Notes: generated by a model from the letters alone, not told the origin. Shown: positions 26,802-36,133, numbered from the stretch's first letter. The stretch is DNA of 64,000 bases from Sediminibacterium ginsengisoli (GCF_900167075.1 NZ_FUWH01000006.1:186001-250000); one strand, 5' to 3'. Numbers and translations: made by a program.

Positions 26802-27497
26802 ATGCTTACAGCTACAGGACTTACAAAGAAATATGGCGATCACATTGCACTGGATAACCTGACACTCCGGGTTGGGGCAGGTGAAATATTTTGCCTGCTC
26901 GGTCAGAATGGCGCCGGGAAAACCACAACCATTAACCTGTTCCTCGGTTTTACAGCCGCCGATGCAGGTAAAGCGGAGATCAACCAGGTTCAGGTTCATG
27001 CGGGTAAAAATGAAACACGAAAATTCCTTTCCTATATACCTGAAGTGGTTATGTTATACGGAAACATGACGGGGATAGAAAATCTGGGTTACTTCAGCCG
27101 GCTGGCTGGCTTTCGTTACGATACTGCTACACTCAAAAGTTTTTTATCTAAAGCCGGTCTGCAGGAACAGGCGCATATGGTTCGGTTATCCGCTTATTCC
27201 AAAGGCATGCGACAAAAAGTAGGGATAGCCATTGCGCTTGCCAAAAATGCGCAGGTGATACTGATGGATGAACCTACGTCGGGTCTCGACCCGCGGGCGA
27301 CAGCTGAGTTCACTGCAATATGCAAAGAGCTGGCAGCACAGGGGAAGACGATCTTAATGGCTACGCATGACATATTCAATGCCGTTAATGTAGGAACACG
27401 CATCGGGATCATGAAAGGCGGCAGGCTTGTACATACCATCTATACACGTGATGTGACGGCATCAGAATTGCAGGACCTTTACCTTGAAACCATTTAA
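26802..27497 (+). CDS. ABC transporter ATP-binding protein
   Basis: This 231-residue ATPase has the Walker A motif GQNGAGKTT near residue 36, a signature region LSAYSKGMRQKVGIA, and Walker B VILMDEPTSGLDP followed by the switch histidine in ATHD. It would power the two DUF3526 permeases directly upstream. The signature is SKGMRQK instead of the common LSGGQ, a known variant in ABC-2 exporters. It ends 2 bases before the flavoprotein gene, so the two are translationally close. Confidence 0.92.
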   Translation: MLTATGLTKKYGDHIALDNLTLRVGAGEIFCLLGQNGAGKTTTINLFLGFTAADAGKAEINQVQVHAGKNETRKFLSYIPEVVMLYGNMTGIENLGYFSRLAGFRYDTATLKSFLSKAGLQEQAHMVRLSAYSKGMRQKVGIAIALAKNAQVILMDEPTSGLDPRATAEFTAICKELAAQGKTILMATHDIFNAVNVGTRIGIMKGGRLVHTIYTRDVTASELQDLYLETI

Positions 27498-27499
27498 AT

Positions 27500-28408
27500 A
27501 TGACAGAAACAGAAACATATGATGTGATCATTGCAGGCGGAAGTTATGCAGGACTTTCTGCGGCAATGTCACTCGGAAGATCATTGCGTAAAGTAATCGT
27601 GATCGACAGCGGAGATCCCTGCAATCTGCAGACTCCACATTCGCATAATTTTCTTACACAGGATGGCAGTAGGCCTGCTGATATCGCCGCAATAGCGAAA
27701 GAGCAGGTGAGCAGGTATACAACTGTAAAATTCTGCAGCGATACCGCAATCCGTGGTTATAAAGACGGTACAGCTTTTATCATTGAAACAGTAGGTGTAA
27801 GAAGATTTGCGGCAGGTAAGCTGCTGTTTGCAACCGGCATCAGGGATATTTACCCTGATATTCCCGGGTTTAAAGAATGCTGGGGCATTTCAGTGATCCA
27901 TTGCCCTTATTGCCACGGATATGAATACCGTGGTAAGCACACCGCTATCATGGCAAATGGTGAACGTGCTTTTCATCTTGTTTCCCTGGTGTATCATCTC
28001 ACAAAAAAAATAACGGTTTTCACTTCCGGCGAACCGCTTTTCACTGATGTTCAGCTGGAAAAACTTACGGAACATGATGTCCGCGTAATTACGACGCCGG
28101 TTACTGAGATTCTGCACAACAACGGCTATGTGAACGGCCTGGTGTTACAGGATGGGGAAAAGCACAATGTTGAAACTGCATATGCTGCAGTACCTTTTGA
28201 GCAGAAATGTGCTATTCCTGCTGCACTCGGTTGTGCGTTTACGGAACAGGGCTATATACAGACAGATTCTTTCCAGCAGACCAGCGTGGCAGGTGTGTAT
28301 GCTGCCGGAGATAACACTACCATGATGCGGTCGGTTGCCAGCAGTGTTGCAGCCGGTAGCTTTGCAGGTGCTGCCATCAACCGCGAGCTGGCTGCTGCAG
28401 CTTTTTAA
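27500..28408 (+). CDS. Thioredoxin-reductase-like NAD(P)/FAD oxidoreductase
   Basis: This 302-residue flavoprotein has an N-terminal FAD-binding GGSYAGLSAAMSLGRS, a redox-active CPYC in IHCPYCHGYEYRG, an NAD(P)-binding region (AIMANGERAFHLV, with a poor GxGxxA) and a C-terminal GVYAAGDNTTMM. It differs from the housekeeping TrxB at 57858, which has CAVC. It starts 3 bases after the ATPase stop and is the last gene of the receptor-ABC run. Reduction of a disulfide partner or a metal complex connected with the transporter is an inference. Confidence 0.85.
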   Translation: MTETETYDVIIAGGSYAGLSAAMSLGRSLRKVIVIDSGDPCNLQTPHSHNFLTQDGSRPADIAAIAKEQVSRYTTVKFCSDTAIRGYKDGTAFIIETVGVRRFAAGKLLFATGIRDIYPDIPGFKECWGISVIHCPYCHGYEYRGKHTAIMANGERAFHLVSLVYHLTKKITVFTSGEPLFTDVQLEKLTEHDVRVITTPVTEILHNNGYVNGLVLQDGEKHNVETAYAAVPFEQKCAIPAALGCAFTEQGYIQTDSFQQTSVAGVYAAGDNTTMMRSVASSVAAGSFAGAAINRELAAAAF

Positions 28409-28465
28409 AGAAATTTCCGCTGGTGTTTATCATGGAATGTGCTATAACTGACATTACTAATAACA

Positions 28466-28500
28466 TCCTCCGCAGACGTTTTCCCGGGAAGATGCTGCGT
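28466..28500. repeat. Outlying degenerate REP-like hairpin
   Basis: TCCTCCGCAGACG at the left, CCCGGG near the centre and GCTGCG at the right give the same leader and arm layout as the cluster at 2.9-5.7 kb, with drift in the inner arm. It lies after the flavoprotein gene. Confidence 0.65.
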
Positions 28501-28521
28501 AAGGTGGTTTTTGTTTTCACA

Positions 28522-28554
28522 TGACCGGAGGAAGATTGTTCTTCCGGTCATTTT
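28522..28554 (+). terminator. Rho-independent terminator of the receptor-ABC operon
   Basis: The arms TGACCGGAGGAA and TTCTTCCGGTCA pair over 12 bases (one G-T) around the loop GATTG, and TTTTC follows. It is 113 bases after the flavoprotein stop. Confidence 0.65.
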
Positions 28555-28843
28555 CAGTAGTTTCCTTTGTATAGCTACTGCCGCCTGGCAGGCTGTCGTT
28601 TATTGCTGATCAGATCGAAGCCGTTTGTTTTCCTTTCTGCGATCAGCTGATTGCCCTCCCTGCTTAATTAACAAAGCTTTTATATACATGATTGGGGTGA
28701 AAGAACTCTGCGGTACTCACATCATTTTGTAATAATATTTCATATATTTATTAATATTCATGCACAGAGAAAATGTCTCACAGGCTAAGAGATGAAGGAT
28801 TAATAACGACAGGCACTTATGCGTACACTTTTAATCTTTTCAT

Positions 28844-30556
28844 ATGCAAAAAAGCTTCTTTTATCTTGCAATTTTTGTACTTGCAGTTGGCTGTAACGGA
28901 TCTGAAAAGAAACCGGAACCAACATCTGCAGCCATCGGTTGTGCATCTGCCACCACTGATAAAGCCTGGTATTCCGCCGGTATCAAAGCGCCGAGATTAA
29001 ATGGCCTGGAAGGAATCGATTTTAAAATTTCTACCAACAGCAGGGAAGCACAGGCTTATTTCAACCAGGGCATGATGCTGTCTTATGGTTTCAATCATGC
29101 GGAGGCAGCGCGGTCTTTTTTTGAAGCAACACGGCTGGATTCAAACTGTGCAATGGCTTACTGGGGTTTTGCGTATGTGCTGGGACCTAACTACAATGCC
29201 GGTATGGAAGATGATAATTACCAGAGAGCGTACCAGGCAGCTCAGAAAGCACAGTCGCTGGCGGGTAATTGTACAGCAAAGGAAAAAGCGCTGATTACAG
29301 CTTTGCAAAGTCGTTATGCACCAGAGCCGCCCGCAGACAGGAAAGCACTCGATATTGCTTTTGCCGGAGAAATGAAGAAAGTGTATACCGTATTTCCTGA
29401 TGATCCGGATATCAGCGCTCTTTATGCGGAGTCGATAATGGACATGCATCCCTGGGATCTTTACTATAAAAAGACAAAAGCACCCAAACCATGGACGCCC
29501 GAAATAGTAGCTATACTGGAAAAACTCATCAAACAATATCCCCGGCATCCCGGGGCGCCGCACTTTTATATTCATGCAGTAGAAGCTTCAGATAAACCGG
29601 AAAGAGCGTTTGCTGCTGCCAACCTGCTGATGACGCTTGTTCCTGGTTCAGGACATTTGGTGCATATGCCTTCTCATATTTACATCTGGACCGGAGATTA
29701 CCACCTGGGTTCACTTGCGAATATTGCGGCAGTAAAAGCAGACAGCAGTTATATAACATCCTGTCATGCACAGGGCGCATATCCGCTGGCTTATTATCCG
29801 CATAACTATCATTATTTAGCAGCTACGGCAACATTTGAAGGTAATTCGAGACTTGCCTGGGATGCGGCAAAAACAGTACAGGAGAAAACAGCTAAGGATG
29901 TGATGATACAGCCGGGCTGGGGAACACTGCAGCATTATTATTCCGTTCCATATTTTGTGGCTGTGAAGTTCGCGCTTTGGGATAGCATACTGGCCATTAA
30001 CGCACTGAATAAAGACCTGGTATATCCCCGTGCCATATTGCATTACGCAAGGGGACTGGCTTTTCTCGGAAAGAAAGCGCATGCAAAAGCCGAAAACGAA
30101 TTGGCCATGCTGAAGGGACTGGCTAAAGACACTTCACTGAAATTGATGAATATCTGGAATATCAATACGATGTCGGATATCGTGCAGATTGCGGTACATG
30201 TACTTACCGCAGAAATCCACAGGAATAAAAAAGAGTTTGATAAAGCGTTCGGCGAATACACAAAAGCAATTGCCATCGAAGACAATCTCAATTATAATGA
30301 GCCGCCCGACTGGTTCTTCTCTGTGCGGCATCAGCTGGGAAATGCATTGCTGCAGGCCGGCAGGTATGCCGAAGCACAAAAGATATATGAGGAAGACCTG
30401 CGCACCTGGAAAGAAAATGGCTGGGCACTCATAGGCTTATATGAAGCCCTCAGAAAACAGGGAAGGAGTGAAGATGCAGTATCGGTAAAAAAACGTTTTG
30501 ATAAAGCCTGGCAATACGCGGATTATGATATTGCTGGTTTATTCAGGTATGGGTAG
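28844..30556 (+). CDS. TPR-repeat lipoprotein
   Basis: This 570-residue protein begins with a lipoprotein signal peptide (FYLAIFVLAVGC, lipobox LAVGC) and is otherwise rich in helix-pair repeats of the TPR type, for example EAQAYFNQGMMLSYGFNHAE near the N-terminus and GNALLQAGRYAEAQKIYEED near the C-terminus. It is probably anchored in the inner leaflet of the outer membrane or in the periplasmic face. No catalytic motif is visible. TPR proteins act as scaffolds, but no partner is visible nearby. The ATG at 28844 places the lipobox at a normal distance. Confidence 0.85.
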   Translation: MQKSFFYLAIFVLAVGCNGSEKKPEPTSAAIGCASATTDKAWYSAGIKAPRLNGLEGIDFKISTNSREAQAYFNQGMMLSYGFNHAEAARSFFEATRLDSNCAMAYWGFAYVLGPNYNAGMEDDNYQRAYQAAQKAQSLAGNCTAKEKALITALQSRYAPEPPADRKALDIAFAGEMKKVYTVFPDDPDISALYAESIMDMHPWDLYYKKTKAPKPWTPEIVAILEKLIKQYPRHPGAPHFYIHAVEASDKPERAFAAANLLMTLVPGSGHLVHMPSHIYIWTGDYHLGSLANIAAVKADSSYITSCHAQGAYPLAYYPHNYHYLAATATFEGNSRLAWDAAKTVQEKTAKDVMIQPGWGTLQHYYSVPYFVAVKFALWDSILAINALNKDLVYPRAILHYARGLAFLGKKAHAKAENELAMLKGLAKDTSLKLMNIWNINTMSDIVQIAVHVLTAEIHRNKKEFDKAFGEYTKAIAIEDNLNYNEPPDWFFSVRHQLGNALLQAGRYAEAQKIYEEDLRTWKENGWALIGLYEALRKQGRSEDAVSVKKRFDKAWQYADYDIAGLFRYG

Positions 30557-30596
30557 AAAAATTCTCCTGCATGTAAAGATGGAAGTTTATGGGCTG

Positions 30597-30956
30597 TCAA
30601 TAGGCCTGTATCAATACATCAGCAGGTATCTGCAACTTTTCAACCAGTTTACGGATCATGGTAAGATTCAGTTTTCTTTTACCTGACAGGATCTCTGATT
30701 TCCTGGAACGATACCCCAGGATTTCTGATAACTCAGCCTCGGACATATTGATTTGTTCAAGACGGAATTTAATAGCTTCCAGCGGATTTGGTTTCGGAAC
30801 AGGGAAATGAATAAGTTCATATTCCTTAATCAGGATCGAGAGAATTTCGAGTTCGTCCGAATCTTTTGAATCGGGTTTAATGTTTTTTTGCATGAGGGTA
30901 TATACCCGTGCTAATGCATCTTCGTATTGTTCGTTATTTTTTATTGGCTTTACCAT
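30597..30956 (-). CDS. higA: HigA-type antitoxin (helix-turn-helix)
   Basis: This 119-residue protein has a C-terminal helix-turn-helix (about residues 70-110; INMSEAELSEILGYRSRKSE followed by LNLTMIRKLVEKLQIPADVL) and an N-terminal part with charged helices. This is the layout of HigA antitoxins encoded downstream of HigB. Its ATG lies inside the tail of the frameshifted HigB frame. It probably represses its own operon through the palindrome at 31261-31283. It appears intact although the toxin gene is broken. Confidence 0.8.
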   Translation of the reverse strand: MVKPIKNNEQYEDALARVYTLMQKNIKPDSKDSDELEILSILIKEYELIHFPVPKPNPLEAIKFRLEQINMSEAELSEILGYRSRKSEILSGKRKLNLTMIRKLVEKLQIPADVLIQAY

Positions 30957-31244
30957 AATTTGTCTTTTTTACATCTGTTTTATCATATTGTTTGTGCGTG
31001 CCAAACCATACTATAAATACTATTTTTAAACGGTATTCAATGTCAACCGGTAAGCATTTCCATGAATGTTAAAAACAACTCTCTTTTCCGCTATAACAGA
31101 TGCATTCCGGTATTGAGATTTTAATTCATTCGGGCTAGACCAGTTTGCCATTTCCGTTTCTTCGTACCACGACAATAACGCCTGTTTCGCCTGTGGAAAT
31201 TCCTCCCAATATTCCTTTAACGTTCTTACGGCAATAATCCTCAT
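30934..31244 (-). pseudogene. higB: HigB-type (RelE superfamily) toxin, frameshifted near the C-terminus
   Basis: The gene starts at the ATG at 31242-31244 (MRIIAVRTLKEYWEEFPQAK) and follows the HigB pattern (WSSPNELKSQYRNASVI, RVVFNIHGNAYRL). It then meets a stop at 31026-31028, after 72 residues. HigB normally runs on to about 95 residues with a GTHxxYD tail. That tail is readable in the next frame: KIVFIVWFGTHKQYDKTD, ending at a TAA at 30934-30936. A net loss of one base (plus perhaps two codons) near 31030 explains this. The product would lack the C-terminal segment that carries catalytic residues, so it is probably inactive. The antitoxin downstream is intact. Confidence 0.75.
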
Positions 31245-31260
31245 AGGCAAATATACAACA

Positions 31261-31283
31261 AATGTTACCAATTTGGTAACATT
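31261..31283. promoter_or_regulatory. 23-nt perfect palindrome, probable HigA operator
   Basis: The left arm AATGTTACCAA and right arm TTGGTAACATT are exact reverse complements around a single central T. The site lies 17 bases upstream of the higB ATG, where an autoregulating antitoxin would bind. Confidence 0.7.
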
Positions 31284-31293
31284 CTTGTTTTTT

Positions 31294-31320
31294 GCAGCGA
31301 TCTCCCGAAGAGCCTCTGCG
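31294..31320. repeat. Degenerate REP-like hairpin
   Basis: GCAG, TCTCCCGAAG and CCTCTGCG keep the layout of the cluster at 2.9-5.7 kb with several mismatches. It is just upstream of the HigBA operator. Confidence 0.5.
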
Positions 31321-31381
31321 GAAATGCGATCAGCAGCCAGCTATAATACTATGACCCTTAGCTGATCGGAACATACATGCA

Positions 31382-31412
31382 CAAAAAAAAGAGCGGGCAA
31401 AAGCCCGCTCTT
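31382..31412 (-). terminator. Terminator of the TetR-controlled RND operon
   Basis: Read on the minus strand, AGAGCGGGC, a TTTT loop and GCCCGCTCT are followed by eight T. It lies about 120 bases after the stop codon of the outer-membrane factor gene. Confidence 0.8.
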
Positions 31413-31444
31413 ATACCACTCTCCACTCATCTATCGATTTATCT

Positions 31445-31521
31445 CCGCATTGTCTCCCGGAGGGGACGTTGCGGTCCCTTCTTTGTATCCTCCGCATTGT
31501 CTCCCGAAGGGGACTTTGCGG
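31445..31521. repeat. Pair of REP-like hairpins (variant arms)
   Basis: Two units lie at 31445-31474 and 31488-31521, each with CCGCATTGTCTCCCG, GGGGAC and a closing TTGCGG. They keep the inner arm of the main cluster and have different outer arms (CCGCA/TGCGG). They sit between the efflux operon stop and its terminator, so they are transcribed in its 3' untranslated region. Confidence 0.75.
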
Positions 31522-31531
31522 CTCACTTCTT

Positions 31532-32941
31532 TTATTTCCAGCCTCCGCCTAACGAGCGGTATAATTCTATTGCTGCCGAAGACTGTTGTTCCTGCAGTTG
31601 TGCCAGTGATAATTCTGCCTGAAGTACATTGCTTTGGGCTGTGATCACTTCAAGGTAGTTGGCCATGCCGTTTGTAAAAAGCATTTTAGCATTACTGATG
31701 CTCTGCTGCAGTGTGTTTACTTTTTGTTGTGTAACGGACTGCTGTTCTTTCAGCCTGTTCAGTTTTACCAGGGCATCTGTCACTTCTCCCGCTGCATTCA
31801 CTACACTTTGCCTGAATGCGATCACGGTTTTTTCCCTTTCCACCTCAGATACCTTGTATTGCGTCTTCAGTTTTCCCTGCTGGAACAATGGCTGGGTAAT
31901 GCCGGCAAATGCAGTGGTAAACAAAGACGCCGGAATGTTGAACCAGTTACTTGCCAGGAACGCATTCACACCGCCGGAAGCTGTGATGCTGAGCGTTGGA
32001 TACATCGCTGCTTTGGCAATCCCGGTATTGGCGTTGGCAATGACGAGATCAAGTTCCTTTGCTTTGATATCGGGCCTGTTGGCGAGCAGGGCAGAAGGAT
32101 AACCTGCCGACAGATCGCCTGCATATATCTTTTCATAAATACTGCCCGTTCTTTTAATAGCTTTCGGTGTTACGCCGGAAAGCACGCTCAGGCGGTTTTC
32201 TTCGAGCTCTATGGCTTGCTGCAGTGCGGGGATCAGTTCTGCCGCGCTGAGACGCTGGGCGGTTGCCTGCTGCAGTCCGAGTGCAGTTAATTGTCCTGCA
32301 CGGTACTGCAGTTCCATCATCTGTAAAGTACTGTCGCTTAAGGCAAGGTTCTTTTTAGCGATCAGCATCTGTGCATCGAGCATGAGCAGGTGGTAATAAC
32401 CTTTTGCAACCGATGCTACGAGACTTGTCTGGATCGTTTTTCTCGCTTCAGCAGTTTGTAAATAAGCTGCCAACGCTTTCGACTGCTGGTTTTTGATCTT
32501 GCCCCAGATATCTGCTTCCCAGCTGATGCCAACATTTACAGAATAATCTTCCACATAAGGCCGGCCGAGAAACTGGCTCAGGCTCAATCCTGTGAGACTG
32601 TTATCTGAGGGTCTGTTGATAGATCCGGATGCCTGCAGTCTTGCTTCTGGCAGGTAGCCGAGCTTGCTTTGTTTTACCAGCAGCTGAGCTGCTTCAATGT
32701 TCTTCAGCGCAAGCTGCATGTCGAAATTGTTCGTCAGTGCAGAATCGATTAACTGCTGTAATTCCCTGTTTACAAAGAACTGGTTCCAGGAGATCTGAGC
32801 TATGTTAGCTGAATCGGTTGCAACTACATCACGGTAGCTGGCTGGTAATACCTGCTCCGGTGTTGCAAGATTTTTGGATACCTTACAACCGCTGAAAACC
32901 AGCAGCAGTAAGGGTAATATAAAGAGATTTGAAATTTTCAT
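31532..32941 (-). CDS. Outer-membrane efflux lipoprotein (OprM/NodT family)
   Basis: This 469-residue TolC-like protein begins with a lipoprotein signal (LLLLVFSGCK, lipobox FSGC). It contains the repeated coiled helices of outer-membrane factors (EAAQLLVKQSKLGYLPEARL, RAGQLTALGLQQATAQR, ANRPDIKAKELDL). It forms the outer channel of the tripartite pump with the RND and MFP proteins encoded upstream. It starts 24 bases after the RND stop codon. A REP-like pair and a terminator follow it. Confidence 0.93.
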   Translation of the reverse strand: MKISNLFILPLLLLVFSGCKVSKNLATPEQVLPASYRDVVATDSANIAQISWNQFFVNRELQQLIDSALTNNFDMQLALKNIEAAQLLVKQSKLGYLPEARLQASGSINRPSDNSLTGLSLSQFLGRPYVEDYSVNVGISWEADIWGKIKNQQSKALAAYLQTAEARKTIQTSLVASVAKGYYHLLMLDAQMLIAKKNLALSDSTLQMMELQYRAGQLTALGLQQATAQRLSAAELIPALQQAIELEENRLSVLSGVTPKAIKRTGSIYEKIYAGDLSAGYPSALLANRPDIKAKELDLVIANANTGIAKAAMYPTLSITASGGVNAFLASNWFNIPASLFTTAFAGITQPLFQQGKLKTQYKVSEVEREKTVIAFRQSVVNAAGEVTDALVKLNRLKEQQSVTQQKVNTLQQSISNAKMLFTNGMANYLEVITAQSNVLQAELSLAQLQEQQSSAAIELYRSLGGGWK

Positions 32942-32965
32942 GATCGGGAGATAATTGTAGTACGA

Positions 32966-35900
32966 TTAGTTTTTTTGCATTTCAAGCCTGTCCATCACCC
33001 ATTCCTCATCGTGTTCTTCAATTTTGCGGCTGCTTACTTTTTCCTGGAGATACTGGAAAATGGTAAACAGTACAGGAATGATGAAGATGCCGAGTATCAC
33101 ACCGGTAAGCATACCGCCTACAGCACCGGTTCCGATTGAACGGTTACCCATGGCCGAAGCACCTGTAGCTGTAAGTAAGGGGATCAGGCCTGCAATAAAT
33201 GCAAATGATGTCATCAGGATCGGGCGCAGACGAAGACGTGATGCTTCAATAGCTGCATGCCTTATCGATAAACCGGCTTTTCTCCGCTGAACCGCATATT
33301 CCACGATCAGGATCGCGTTTTTCGCCAGCAGACCGATCAGCATGATCAATCCCACCTGAACGTAGATATTGTTGTCGATACCCGCCAGTCCGATGAATGC
33401 GAAGACGCCCAGCAGACCTGTCGGAACGGATAGGATCACTGCGAAAGGCAGCAGGTAACTTTCATATTGTGCGGCAAGCAGGAAGTATACAAACACCACC
33501 GACATCAGGAAGATCAGTGTTGTCTGTGATCCGGATTGCTGTTCTTCACGTGTAAGACCGCCCCACTCGAACGCATAACCTCTTGGCAGGTAAGATGCAG
33601 CTGTTTCTTCAATGGCTTTAAGCGCCTGGCCGGAACTGTAACCGGGCTTGGGAACACCATTGATGGTAACCGCGTTGAAAAGATTGTTCCTGGTTACGGT
33701 TTCAGGGCCGTACACTTTTTCAAGACTCACGATTGTTTTCACCGGAACCATTTCGCCAAGGTTGTTTTTCACCTGCACGTCATTGAGTGTTTCAGGGTCT
33801 ACACGGTAAGGAACATCCGACTGCAGAACCACTTTATATTGTTTGCCGTATTTATTGAAATCACCGGCCTGCAGGCTTCCGTAATAGGTCTGGAATGTCT
33901 GCAGCAGATCACTTACGGAAACGCCTAACTGTTTGGCCTTCGCCTCATCTATATTGAGTTTGTATTGCGGGTTGCCGGTATTGAATGTGGTGAAGGCATA
34001 CATGATCTCAGGGCGTTTCATCAATTCACCGATAAAACCGTTTGCAGTAGCACTCAGGTCTTCCAGCTTTCCACCGGCCCTGTCCTGAAGGATCAGCTCA
34101 AAACCGTTGGTATTACCAAACCCTTGTACGGTCGGCAATGTAAATGTGAAAAGATCGGCAGCAGAGATCACGGCAAGTTTCTGGTTCACTTCACCAAGGA
34201 TCGCATTGATATCTTCCGTTTTACCGCGATGTCCGGGTTTCTTCAGTTTCACGAACGCAAGACCGTTAATAGGACTGGTTGCGTTGGTAATGATATTCAT
34301 ACCCGCAACACTGTATGATTTTTCAACGCCTTCAACCGTAGCAATGATGCTGTCAACTTTCGCAATTTCCTTTTTGGTACGTTCCAGCGAAGCGCCCGGA
34401 GGCATGCTGAGTGAGTACAGGAATATACTCTGGTCTTCGGTAGGAATAAAACCGGTAGGAGTGCGTTTTACAAGTATAACAGTTGTAATGGTGATGATCA
34501 CCAGGCCCGAAAGCGCGATCCATTTTGTTTTCACCAGGAAACGCAAAGAATTGCTGTAACGGTTGGTGAGATTGTCGAAACCGGCGTTAAATGCACTGAA
34601 GAACCTGGCTTTGATACCTTTGGGCTTGCCCGGTACTGCATGATTATTCTTCAGGAAAAGTGCAGACAGTGCAGGGCTCAGTGTAAGCGCATTGATGGCC
34701 GAGATCAGGATCGCGATCGCAAGCGTGAAGGCGAACTGTTTATAGAAAATCCCCGCCGGCCCCTGCATAAAGCCAACCGGTACGAATACCGCAGCCATTA
34801 CAAGCGTGATGGAAATGATGGCACCCGAGATCTCACCCATGCTCTTTAGCGTAGCCTGCCGCGCGGGCAGGTGTTCATTGGCCATTTTCGTATGTACGGC
34901 TTCCACCACCACGATGGCATCATCCACCACGATACCGATAGCCAGTATCAGTGCGAACAGGGTGAGCAGGTTGATGGTGAACCCGAAAAGCTGCATGAAG
35001 AAGAAAGTGCCGAGTATCGCCACGGGTACGGCAATAGCAGGGATCAGTGTTGAACGCAGATCCTGCAGGAACAGAAATACAACGATGAATACGAGGATAA
35101 ACGCTTCTACAAGCGTATGTTTTACTTTATCGATCGATGCATCGAGGAATTCTTTTGAGGAATAAGGAACAAAGGTTTTAACCCCTTTGGGCAGGTCTTT
35201 GTTTACGCGCTCCATGATGCGGTTGACTTCGGTCAGAATTTCATTCGCATTGGAACCCGCAGTCTGGTAGATGAGGATACCGGTAGATGGCCCTTTGTCT
35301 ACTTTCGCTTCAGAACTGTAATTGAATGAGCCGAGACCAACTCTCGCCACATCTTTCAGGCGTATCATCGATCCGTCGTTACCGGCTTTCAGGATGATGT
35401 TCTCATAGTCTTCGCTGTTATTGAGTTTGCCCTTGTATTTGATCACATATTCGAACGATTCATTACTGCCTTCCCCGAATTTACCAGGTGCCGCTTCCAG
35501 GTTCTGCTCCCGGATAGCAGCCAGTACATCCTGTGCAGAAAGACCATAGCTGCTGAGACGGTCGGGCTTGAGCCAGATCCGCATGGCGTAATCCTTTGTA
35601 CCGAAAATAGTAGCTTGTCCTACGCCGTGTACGCGTTGTATTTCAGGTACGATATTGATCTTGGCATAGTTCTGCAGGAATGTTTCATCGTAACTGCCAT
35701 CGCTGAAGAGAGCAATAGCCATGATGATACTGTTCTGTTGTTTTTGTGTAGAGACACCTGCCTGTAAAACTTCAGCAGGGATCAGATTACTGGCTTTGGC
35801 CACACGGTTCTGTACATTCACCGATGCGATATCCGGATCGGTACCTGCAGTGAAGAATACGCTTAAAGTCATGGTACCGTCGTTATTGCTGTTGGAGGTC

Positions 35901-36133
35901 ATGTATGTCATGTTCTCCACACCATTGATGGCTTCTTCGAGCGGTGTGGCTACCGAACGTGCAACCACTTCGGCGCTTGCACCAGGGTAAGCCGCAGTAA
36001 CAAGCACAGCCGGCGGCGCAATGTCCGGGAACTGTGTAACGGGCAGTTTGGTTAATGAAACGAGACCCAGCAATACCAGCAATATCGAGATCACTGTGGA
36101 AAGCACCGGGCGTTTGATGAATTTCTGTAGCAT
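32966..36133 (-). CDS. RND efflux transporter, HAE1 family (AcrB/MexB-like)
   Basis: This 1055-residue protein has the classical start MLQKFIKRPVLSTVI, two large periplasmic loops and 12 membrane segments. The proton-relay pair is in GIVVDDAIVVVEAV, and LLAKNAILIVEYAVQ lies in the second half. It exports hydrophobic compounds driven by protons. The ATG at 36131-36133 is preferred: the frame extends 29 codons upstream, but that extension lacks family similarity. A 355-base gap with a large inverted repeat separates it from the MFP gene, which is unusual inside such operons. Confidence 0.95.
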   Translation of the reverse strand: MLQKFIKRPVLSTVISILLVLLGLVSLTKLPVTQFPDIAPPAVLVTAAYPGASAEVVARSVATPLEEAINGVENMTYMTSNSNNDGTMTLSVFFTAGTDPDIASVNVQNRVAKASNLIPAEVLQAGVSTQKQQNSIIMAIALFSDGSYDETFLQNYAKINIVPEIQRVHGVGQATIFGTKDYAMRIWLKPDRLSSYGLSAQDVLAAIREQNLEAAPGKFGEGSNESFEYVIKYKGKLNNSEDYENIILKAGNDGSMIRLKDVARVGLGSFNYSSEAKVDKGPSTGILIYQTAGSNANEILTEVNRIMERVNKDLPKGVKTFVPYSSKEFLDASIDKVKHTLVEAFILVFIVVFLFLQDLRSTLIPAIAVPVAILGTFFFMQLFGFTINLLTLFALILAIGIVVDDAIVVVEAVHTKMANEHLPARQATLKSMGEISGAIISITLVMAAVFVPVGFMQGPAGIFYKQFAFTLAIAILISAINALTLSPALSALFLKNNHAVPGKPKGIKARFFSAFNAGFDNLTNRYSNSLRFLVKTKWIALSGLVIITITTVILVKRTPTGFIPTEDQSIFLYSLSMPPGASLERTKKEIAKVDSIIATVEGVEKSYSVAGMNIITNATSPINGLAFVKLKKPGHRGKTEDINAILGEVNQKLAVISAADLFTFTLPTVQGFGNTNGFELILQDRAGGKLEDLSATANGFIGELMKRPEIMYAFTTFNTGNPQYKLNIDEAKAKQLGVSVSDLLQTFQTYYGSLQAGDFNKYGKQYKVVLQSDVPYRVDPETLNDVQVKNNLGEMVPVKTIVSLEKVYGPETVTRNNLFNAVTINGVPKPGYSSGQALKAIEETAASYLPRGYAFEWGGLTREEQQSGSQTTLIFLMSVVFVYFLLAAQYESYLLPFAVILSVPTGLLGVFAFIGLAGIDNNIYVQVGLIMLIGLLAKNAILIVEYAVQRRKAGLSIRHAAIEASRLRLRPILMTSFAFIAGLIPLLTATGASAMGNRSIGTGAVGGMLTGVILGIFIIPVLFTIFQYLQEKVSSRKIEEHDEEWVMDRLEMQKN

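Larger units (their letters stand above)
28409..28843. other. Intergenic stretch with REP-like hairpin, terminator and a short palindrome
   Basis: No gene is supported in these 435 bases. They hold a REP-like hairpin (28466-28500), a terminator (28522-28554), and a 14-base palindrome CTGCCGCCTGGCAG (28578-28591) that recurs at 45759-45772. The right part (28680-28800) is AT-rich, as expected for the promoter region of the TPR lipoprotein gene, but no confident -7 box was found. Confidence 0.6.
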
